Origin: Cyanobacteria bacterium RM1_2_2
GTDB taxonomy: Bacteria > Cyanobacteriota > Cyanobacteriia > Elainellales > Elainellaceae
Reading direction: 5' to 3'
NCBI GenBank assembly: GCA_012033495.1
Contig: JAAUQT010000023.1
Span: 1 to 39,735, forward strand
DNA: 39,735 bases
Positions 33,808 through 39,735 of this stretch are shown here, one piece after another. The position numbers and the translations under genes are program-made. The notes beneath the pieces were generated by a model that saw only the letters and a list, made by a program, of their open reading frames with translations, searched no databases and was not told the DNA's origin. Positions within the stretch are counted from its first letter, which is position 1. The number at the start of each line of letters is the position of its first letter.

Positions 33808-34449
33808 CTACTCGATTGGCGCAACCCGATATGCACATCGGCGATCGCCTTGCAAAATGTGTTCGAGGCGTTCGATGGTGACAGTTGGGCCAAATACCGC
33901 TTGGAAGGTGTCTAGTTCTGCCGAGCAAAGCTGTTGACAAGTGCGGGCTGCAACGCAAATCGGGCAGTGATTTTCTACGAGCAGTAAGGCGCCATCCGGT
34001 TGTTCAATCACTTCCGCCATGTAGCCCTCTTGAGTGCGCAACTGAGCCATGCTGTGCACCTGCTGCTGCCAAGTAATAGCGGTGAGGGAAAGTTTGACAC
34101 GATAGGTTTCAATCTGACGATGACTGCGTTCTGTGATCAATTGATCGAGTCCTTCGTTGCCAAAAAGAGCCGTAATTCCTCGCAGCAAGTCGCTAATTAA
34201 ATCAGCATGGCTGTCGGGAAAGCGGTCGGTTGAGCGCTCGGTAAGTTGCCATAGCTTCACAGGACGACCCATCGGACGGCGTTCTTCTTGGTAAGTCACC
34301 CACTGTCCCGTTTTAAGCTGCTGAAGGTGTTGCCGAACGGCCATGGGCGAAACCTGAAGTTGGGACGCTAAAGCGCTAGCAGTCTGAGCGCCCTGCGTTT
34401 TTAAGATATACAAAATTTGCCCTTTAACCTTTTGTTTTTCATCCTCCAT
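33808..34449 (-). CDS. sufR: SufR, iron-sulfur-cluster-sensing repressor
   Basis: A 213-residue DeoR/ArsR-like winged-helix regulator. The helix-turn-helix is TASALASQLQVSPMAVRQHL (about residues 23-42), followed by the wing RRPMGRPVKLWQLT. The C-terminal Cys cluster has Cys162, 165, 171 and 175 (NHCPICVAARTCQQLC) and Cys205 (RRCAYRV), which fits the [4Fe-4S] ligands of SufR. SufR represses sufBCDS and itself when the cluster is present. A perfect CAAC-N6-GTTG operator lies 12-29 bases upstream of the start, supporting identity and autoregulation. Unusually, sufBCDS is not divergent next to it; a 71-residue protein gene takes that place. Confidence 0.92.
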   Translation of the reverse strand: MEDEKQKVKGQILYILKTQGAQTASALASQLQVSPMAVRQHLQQLKTGQWVTYQEERRPMGRPVKLWQLTERSTDRFPDSHADLISDLLRGITALFGNEGLDQLITERSHRQIETYRVKLSLTAITWQQQVHSMAQLRTQEGYMAEVIEQPDGALLLVENHCPICVAARTCQQLCSAELDTFQAVFGPTVTIERLEHILQGDRRCAYRVAPIE

Positions 34450-34460
34450 CTCAAGTCATT

Positions 34461-34478
34461 TTCAACCCTTTTGTTGAA
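34461..34478. promoter_or_regulatory. SufR operator
   Basis: TTCAACCCTTTTGTTGAA is a perfect 6-6-6 inverted repeat containing CAAC-N6-GTTG, the published SufR binding motif. It is located between sufR and the divergent small gene at 34559. A further GTTG half-site follows at 34487-34490. Confidence 0.8.
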
Positions 34479-34558
34479 CGGTTTTTGTTGAATTGTTAAG
34501 CGCGTGTACAAATCAAAAAAGTGCCGCTACAATCAGGCAGCCTTTATAAAATTGACCG

Positions 34559-34774
34559 ATGAATCACGTCGATCGCCTTCATCCTTGGTGCATTATCTGC
34601 CTACAGCCCAACCTTCAGCATCTTGTTCTGAACCGATTTCAACGCCGCCACGCCGCAGAAGCGCATCTCAAAGTGTTGCAACAGATGATGCCAGCAGCAA
34701 GCTATACCATCATGTTTGATAGTTCTGCTGAAGAAATAGAAGCCACCTTAAGCACACAATGGTTGCCTTCCTGA
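34559..34774 (+). CDS. small conserved cyanobacterial protein
   Basis: A 71-residue protein divergent from sufR. The pattern PWCIICLQPNLQHLVLNRF, then AEAHLKVLQQMMPAASYTI and MFDSS, is one I associate with a widespread uncharacterised cyanobacterial family (W-C-I-V-R-L-P-N-M-Q ... R-x-x-x-D-A-E-G-H ... L-M-P-x-x-x-F). It is soluble and has no signal. Its promoter region overlaps the SufR operator area, so SufR control is possible. Function unknown. Confidence 0.72.
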   Translation: MNHVDRLHPWCIICLQPNLQHLVLNRFQRRHAAEAHLKVLQQMMPAASYTIMFDSSAEEIEATLSTQWLPS

Positions 34775-35016
34775 TTCATCCTGGAACTTTAAATCGATTT
34801 TATTAATCTTAATCCTTGATCGCACAAGTTGATTTGCGGATTGAGCTACCCCTAAGACCTTGACGAGCCTGCTTAACACCTCTTCATATCATCAAGGATT
34901 ATGTTGAGATATTAAGGTTTTTGTAATTCTTATGTCATCTTGTATGGGTTTCGGTTGACTGCCCCAATTGTTGGTAGGCTAGAAAAATAAAGAAAGTCTT
35001 AACTATTGAGGTTGCC

Positions 35017-35226
35017 ATGAGTCCTACGATGATGCGGCAATTCTGGTCTTTGGTGGATGGCGGGCGGGCTAATATCCCTCTCTCGTTGGATGATACTAGC
35101 CTAGAGCAATGGCTTTTACGCCAACTCCGCTCTGAGCAATCCCTAAATCACCACGAAACAACGGCCGTTAGTGCCTATATTCACACTCGACTTCCTCTGA
35201 TTCGAGATTTGGCACAACAGCATTAA
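35017..35226 (+). CDS. small conserved cyanobacterial protein
   Basis: A 69-residue protein with RQFWSLVDGGRANIPLSLDD, then LEQWLLRQLRSEQSL and IHTRLPLIRDLAQ. I recognise this pattern from uncharacterised short cyanobacterial proteins. It is mostly helical and soluble, with no Cys. ATG 35017 has a weak purine stretch upstream. It stands alone; a strong hairpin with T run follows at 35454. Function unknown. Confidence 0.78.
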   Translation: MSPTMMRQFWSLVDGGRANIPLSLDDTSLEQWLLRQLRSEQSLNHHETTAVSAYIHTRLPLIRDLAQQH

Positions 35227-35453
35227 TCTCTTGCTTGTTAACATTTAGCTTATTAACATCCTGCCGGGCTTTGTGAGGAGAGCCTGATTAGGACAAGCTA
35301 ACCCAGCCTGAATCTCAGTCTAGCTGCGGTTTGTCTAACTATCTAAATTGCGGTCTTGGCAGGAATGCAGTGTCTATCCTACTTTGCCTTGACGCTTCAC
35401 CCGTTCCAAGCGCTCAAGCGATTCTATTTGAGCTATCAAATTTAGCCATTCAG

Positions 35454-35486
35454 ATCCCCGAAATCTTCAAGATCTTGGGGATTTTG
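35454..35486 (+). terminator. hairpin terminator
   Basis: ATCCCC (35454-35459) pairs with GGGGAT (35477-35482), and inner ATCTT/AAGAT also pair, with a short mismatch between. TTT follows. It lies 228 bases after the small gene ending at 35226, ahead of the nat promoter region. Confidence 0.65.
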
Positions 35487-35638
35487 CGTTCCTGAATTAT
35501 TTAAGATTGCCCTAGCAGGTTCTGTCTTATGTCTTTCAGTTTCTAAAAAATTGATAGATTCAATTCACTTGATCAGCCCTACCCATCTCATCAAAGCAAG
35601 CTGGACTGGGAAATTAGGTGATGTTAAGGATAAAAACT

Positions 35639-35681
35639 GTGAAGTCTGATACACATGGAAATTGCAAACCAGTAGTACTGT
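35639..35681 (+). promoter_or_regulatory. candidate NtcA-activated promoter of the nat operon
   Basis: GTG, eight bases, TAC (35639-35652) satisfies GT-N10-AC and is one base off the NtcA consensus GTA-N8-TAC. A -10-like TACTGT (TA-N3-T) follows 23 bases later at 35676-35681, close to the spacing of class II NtcA promoters. Nitrogen control of amino-acid uptake genes is known in cyanobacteria. The assignment to this operon is inference. Confidence 0.4.
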
Positions 35682-35892
35682 TGAAATTAGAAGCGAATTG
35701 TTTTGAATCCCGAAGTTTTTACTAAAGGATTTCAGGCAGTCAGTTGCAAAGTTTGGCTTTGAGTTGATCGCCATTTCCGAGATGAAGGAAACTGCGATTG
35801 GTTGAAAAATCAACTCAGAATTCAAAACCAAAATGTTATCTACGCCTGAATGCAGTTTTTGTTCATGAAGTCGGTGAGTGAAATAGGATTTT

Positions 35893-36948
35893 ATGCGTAA
35901 AAGGATTTCCCTGCTGCTAGCAACTGTGCTGACCGCAGCCGTTGCAGTCGCTTGTGCATCCGCTGATGATCCAGCAGCCGAATCTGGCGGTGGCGGCGGC
36001 GGTGCAAGCACTTTAGATACTGTGCTGAGTCGCGGTTCCCTAATTTGTGGAGTAAATGGACAGTTGCCTGGCTTTAGCTTTGTAGACAGCACGGGCGAAT
36101 ATTCAGGACTGGATGCTGACTACTGCCGAGCCATTGCCGCAGCTTTATTTGATGACCCTACCAAAGTTGAATTTCGCAACCTCAGTGCTCAGGAGCGATT
36201 TACTGCCCTAGCTGCTGGAGAAGTGGATGTGCTAATCCGCAATACCACCTGGACAACCAACCGGGATACGGCATTGGGGTTGGAATTTTTGCCAACTACT
36301 TTTTATGACGGTCAAGGAATGCTTGTTCCGACTGCTGCTGGTGTGACAGAAGTTGAAGGGCTGAGCGGTAAATCGATCTGTGTCCAATCGGGAACCACAA
36401 CTGAACAAAACTTGACGGATCGGTTCCGCAAGCTCAACATTCCCTTTACTCCTGTTGTGTTTGATGACGAAGACGCCCTCTATGCTGCCTTTACTCAAGG
36501 GCGCTGTCAGGCGGCGACTTCCGATCGATCGCAGTTGACGGCTCGCCGCCAATCTCTGCCAAACCCAGACAATTATGTGGTGCTCGATGAAGTCATTTCA
36601 AAAGAGCCGCTTGGCCCCGCCGTTCGCAACAACGACTCTAAATGGGCAGATGCCGTAAAGTGGATTATCTACGGAACCTTCCAAGCTGAAGAACTGGGGA
36701 TTTCTCAAGCAAACCTAGAACAATCGCTGTCGAGCACCGACCCTGAAGTGAGGCGGCTGCTAGGGCAGGAAGGAACGCTCGGCACGGATATGGGGCTGCC
36801 CAATGATTTTGTAGCCCGGTCGATTAAGCACGTCGGAAATTACGGCGAGATTTATGAGGAGAACATTGGTGAGCCGTTCGACCTTGAGCGAGGCATCAAC
36901 GAACTCTGGACTAATGGTGGGCTGATCTATGCACCGCCTTTCCGCTAG
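35893..36948 (+). CDS. natF: amino-acid ABC transporter substrate-binding lipoprotein (NatF/AapJ-like)
   Basis: A 351-residue periplasmic solute-binding protein of family 3. Signal MRKRISLLLATVLTAAVAVA ends at Cys21 (lipobox AVAC), followed by a Gly-rich linker. The binding domain starts TLDTVLSRGSLICGVNGQLPG and has FSFVDSTGEYSGLDADYCRAIAA, NTTWTTNRD and GKSICVQSGTTTEQNL. These are typical of the general L-amino acid binding proteins AapJ/BztA and cyanobacterial NatF (N-II system, acidic and neutral polar amino acids). natG and natH follow in the same direction. The C-terminal RSIKHVGNYGEIYEENIG is conserved in this subfamily. Confidence 0.87.
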   Translation: MRKRISLLLATVLTAAVAVACASADDPAAESGGGGGGASTLDTVLSRGSLICGVNGQLPGFSFVDSTGEYSGLDADYCRAIAAALFDDPTKVEFRNLSAQERFTALAAGEVDVLIRNTTWTTNRDTALGLEFLPTTFYDGQGMLVPTAAGVTEVEGLSGKSICVQSGTTTEQNLTDRFRKLNIPFTPVVFDDEDALYAAFTQGRCQAATSDRSQLTARRQSLPNPDNYVVLDEVISKEPLGPAVRNNDSKWADAVKWIIYGTFQAEELGISQANLEQSLSSTDPEVRRLLGQEGTLGTDMGLPNDFVARSIKHVGNYGEIYEENIGEPFDLERGINELWTNGGLIYAPPFR

Positions 36949-37034
36949 ACACTAACTATCAGCAGGGATTAGGGGCTGAAAATCTCCTGATCCCTCAATT
37001 TTCCGCTTACTGCTTTCTCCTGAACTGTTCCGCT

Positions 37035-38191
37035 ATGGATGAGCAAAAAGTTCCGCTTTGGCGAGACGATCGATTCCTCAAAATCGTTCTGCAACTGGTA
37101 GTGCTGGCCATCGTGCTGGGAGTGCTATCGATTGTGACAAACAATATCATCATCAACTTCCGCAGGTTGGGGTTTAATTTTGGCTTCGACTTCCTAAGTG
37201 GCCCAGCTTCATTTGGCATTGGTGACACAGCAATTCCTTACACTCCAACCGATCCCTTTCGGCGGGCACTGCTCGTTGGGTTGGTCAACACCTTGCGCGT
37301 GATTATCCTGGGAACCATTTTGGCGACGCTGCTTGGCATTGTTGCGGGTGTGGCGCGGCTCTCAGACAACTGGCTGGTGCGGCAAGTTTCTACAATCTAC
37401 GTTGAGCTTTTCCGCAATACGCCTTTGTTGCTTCAGCTTTTTTGATATATCAAGCGGGCTTTTTGCGACTACCACGCCCTGATCAACCCTTGCGATTACC
37501 TGCTTCTACATTTCTGTCCAATCGCGGGATTGATTTGCTTTGGCCGGTCGCCTCAACTCGGACTTGGCTCGCGCTCGGTTTGATCATCGCCAGCATCATT
37601 TTGGGGCTAATTCTGCGTCAGCGCCAGCTTAAGTTGATGGAGCTCCAGGGCGGTACGGCAGGACAAAACCTTCAAAAAGGCTGGATCGCTCTTGCCGTGA
37701 TTGGCGTATTGGCGCTGCTGTTTGGGCTGCAATGGCAATTGCCGCGCTTTGAAAATGGTGATGTGGTGGGCGGCTTATATTTGTCTTCGGAGTATGGGGC
37801 GCTGCTGTTTGGGCTGGTGCTCTATACGGCTGCCTTCATTGCAGAAGTCGTGCGGGCAGGGATTCAATCCGTCTCGAAGGGGCAATGGGAAGCATCGCGG
37901 GCTTTGGGGCTGAGATCTAATTTGGCTATGCGGTTGGTAGTCTTTCCTCAAGCGCTGCGGGTGATGATTCCGCCGCTCACCAGTGAATACGCCAACCTTG
38001 CGAAGAACTCTAGCTTGGCAGCAGGGATTGCCTACGCCGATTTCTTCCAAGTTTCCTCTACCATCAACAACCAGACGGGGCGAGTGATCGAGGTTGTGCT
38101 ACTGATTATGATTCACTACTTGACAATTAACCTGATTATTTCCCTGGGGATGAACTGGTTTAACCAGCAAGTCCAGCTTAAAGAACGATAG
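37035..38191 (+). CDS. natG: amino-acid ABC transporter permease (NatG/AapQ-like), with a one-base frameshift
   Basis: Two frames cover the protein. The first (37035-37445) gives MDEQKVPLWRDDRFLK, membrane segments and LVNTLRVIILGTI, then ends at TGA after YVELFRNTPLLLQLF. The second begins IYQAGFLRLPRPDQ at the same point. They join if the six-T run at 37438-37443 gains one T, giving LLQLFLIYQAGFLRL. The second half carries the permease EAA loop EASRALGLRSNLAMRLVVFPQALR and YANLAKNSSLA. Restored length is 385 residues, normal for AapQ/NatG. It is the first of two heterodimeric permeases. A true frameshift would abolish transport. Confidence 0.87.
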
Positions 38192-38260
38192 AACATCCTT
38201 TGTCTACTGGTTTCACTGGTTTTACTGGCTTCACGGTTTCCTAATTTTTGATGCGCTGCC

Positions 38261-39529
38261 ATGACAACGACAACTCCCCAGTTCTCGGCTCGTCCCGTTG
38301 TTCAAATCAGCCCGGTTGAATGGGCAAAGAAAAACCTGTTTAGTAATTGGCTCAACACGCTGCTAACCGTTGTAAGTGTGTCGGTGCTGGGCTGGGTGCT
38401 CACGACTCTGCTGCGTTGGGCTTTTACACAAGCTGATTGGTCGGTTTTGCCTGCTAACTTTCGGCTGCTCATGGCGGGGCGTTATCCGGTTGAACTGCTG
38501 TGGCGAATCTGGCTCAGCTTGGCGGTGATTATGGGACTCGGCGGCTTCTCCTGGGGAGTGCTCTCTCGAAATGCTCGCCTGTTCGACCGACGTGGACTGA
38601 TCCGGTTGGGCATTTTGGCAGCCACGCTGGTGATTGTGCTGGCGCTGTTGGCCGATCCCGTTTCAATTGCGATTTCGCTCGGCTTGATTGTGCTGCTAGT
38701 GGGAGCCGCCTTTGTCGGGCAGCAGATCGGGCAGGTCAAACCTGAGTTAGGCACTTGGCTGCCGCTGCTGTGGCTGTTGGGCTTTTTCCTTTCCTATGGG
38801 CTGGTCTGCGGTTTGTTCTTAGGTCGAACTGTGCGGCTTGATGATCTGAGTGGCTTCGTGCTGACGCTGTTAGCGGCATCGGTGAGTATTGTCCTCTCGT
38901 TTCCGTTGGGGGTGCTGCTGGCGTTGGGGCGACGCAGCGATTTGCCCGTGATCCGGTGGCTGTCGGTGGCTTACATTGAAATTATTCGAGGGTTGCCGCT
39001 GATCACCATTTTGTTTGCATCGCAGTTGCTCGTGCCGCTGGCGTTGCCAGGCTACATTCGGACGGGGCGAGTAGTTCGAGCCTTGGTCGGACTCACTTTA
39101 TTTAGCGCTGCCTACTTGGCAGAAAATGTTCGAGGTGGCTTGCAGGCGGTTCCGCGTGGGCAAACGGAAGCCGCCAAAGCATTAGGCATGAATCCGATGT
39201 TAGCCACATCGCTGATTGTGCTACCCCAAGCATTAAAAGCAGTGATTCCAACGATTGTGGGGCAGTTTATTAGCTTGTTCAAAGACACGTCGCTGCTGAC
39301 AATTGTGGGCTTTGCCGAACTGTTAGGAATGGGACAGACGGTTTTGGCAAACCCGCAGTATTTGGGGAAAAATGGCGAAGTGCTGCTGTTTATTGGTCTG
39401 ATTTATTTTCTCTGCTGTTCGGTCATGTCTTGGGCTAGCCGTCGCATTGAGAAGCAGTTGGCAACTGCCCGCCCTGGCCCGACAGCAACGCCACCCGTTG
39501 ATCCGATTACGGCTGGAGAAACAGCATAG
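38261..39529 (+). CDS. natH: amino-acid ABC transporter permease (NatH/AapM-like)
   Basis: A 422-residue permease with about eight or more helices. Between TM1 and the core is an extended membrane region (about residues 85-190) as in AapM. The core has LSFPLGVLLALGRRSDLPV, YIEIIRGLPLITILF and the EAA loop EAAKALGMNPMLATSLIVLPQALK, then GQFISLFKDTSLLTIVG. It pairs with NatG. The ATPase (BgtA/AapP) is not in the remaining 206 bases and may follow or be encoded elsewhere, as in Anabaena. The Pro/Thr-rich tail is cytosolic. Confidence 0.9.
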   Translation: MTTTTPQFSARPVVQISPVEWAKKNLFSNWLNTLLTVVSVSVLGWVLTTLLRWAFTQADWSVLPANFRLLMAGRYPVELLWRIWLSLAVIMGLGGFSWGVLSRNARLFDRRGLIRLGILAATLVIVLALLADPVSIAISLGLIVLLVGAAFVGQQIGQVKPELGTWLPLLWLLGFFLSYGLVCGLFLGRTVRLDDLSGFVLTLLAASVSIVLSFPLGVLLALGRRSDLPVIRWLSVAYIEIIRGLPLITILFASQLLVPLALPGYIRTGRVVRALVGLTLFSAAYLAENVRGGLQAVPRGQTEAAKALGMNPMLATSLIVLPQALKAVIPTIVGQFISLFKDTSLLTIVGFAELLGMGQTVLANPQYLGKNGEVLLFIGLIYFLCCSVMSWASRRIEKQLATARPGPTATPPVDPITAGETA

Positions 39530-39735
39530 ATGGGCTGAATTGAGCCACCGTTGCGGATGTAACAGTTTGGAACCGATCCATCGCCTAAGTTAGAAGCACA
39601 AACCGCAAAAGTTGCCCTAGTGCCCGCCTTCCGCGAACTGAATCACGCTCGAACCAAACGCACTGATCTAACTGATCTCAGTAGATCGCAAATAGACGAT
39701 TCGTATTCAAAAAGCTGGTGACTGACTCTCCTAAT
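39530..39735 (+). other. window end, no gene seen
   Basis: 206 bases after natH. No start of an ABC ATPase (no Walker A) and no clear terminator is visible before the edge. Confidence 0.5.

Noticed and set aside
35565-36092. 175-codon frame antisense to natF and its leader
   Set aside because: It includes the reverse of the Gly-rich linker as a poly-Pro run and has no homologous look.
37430-37450. Programmed frameshift in natG
   Set aside because: The T run could allow slippage, but three other genes show the same kind of single-base break and permeases of this family are not known to use frameshifting; error or mutation is simpler.
1-39735. tRNA or rRNA genes
   Set aside because: No T-arm GGTTCGANTCC-type sequence with matching acceptor stem, and no rRNA-like stretch, was seen on reading; a tRNAscan-SE run would settle it.

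Overview
The window comes from a cyanobacterium. The evidence is PetM of the cytochrome b6f complex, a one-helix high-light-inducible (CAB-like) protein, a DesC-type acyl-lipid desaturase, SufR, DUF4327, an apocarotenoid-oxygenase-like protein, a BT1/FBT folate carrier, a Nat-type amino-acid ABC transporter and several small cyanobacteria-only proteins. Intergenic regions are long and rich in repeats, as in filamentous Leptolyngbya/Oscillatoria-like genomes. The genus cannot be fixed from the sequence alone.

Layout. 1-3000: a 22-bp tandem repeat, a DUF4327 protein with a pseudoknot-capable leader, pdxA, petM, and an SmtB/ArsR-type metal sensor with a palindrome upstream. 3300-14140: a Wzx/Wzy-type exopolysaccharide or O-antigen locus. 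It holds a flippase, three GT2 glycosyltransferases, a secreted Asp-box (GH74/sialidase-fold) protein, a Wzz/GumC-like chain-length protein without a kinase domain, a Wzy/WaaL-like membrane protein, and a convergent fourth GT2. 14140-15330: about 1.2 kb without genes but with strong inverted repeats. 15330-19800: a lipoprotein, desC, a methionine-gamma-lyase-family PLP enzyme, a seven-TPR protein and one doubtful small ORF. 19960-28890: an M1 metallopeptidase fused to RTX repeats, an HLIP, a cobalamin-binding-type protein next to a carotenoid oxygenase, a folate/biopterin transporter, and a large RTX protein with seven N-terminal repeats. 29300-33720: clpS, fni (type 2 IPP isomerase) and sppA, separated by copies of a dispersed ~130-bp repeat. 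33800-39735: sufR with a perfect SufR-type operator but no suf operon beside it, two small conserved proteins, and a natF-natG-natH amino-acid uptake operon whose ATPase is not in the window.

Four conserved genes (the second GT2, desC, the PLP lyase and natG) each carry one single-base frameshift; three lie in or at a run of identical bases and the fourth (the lyase) removes one C from a probable CCC. The pattern points to sequencing error first, and mutation or phase variation second. Two repeat families stand out: a ~130-bp palindrome-ended family with three copies, and a second family of which one copy lies inside the coding sequence of the Asp-box protein.
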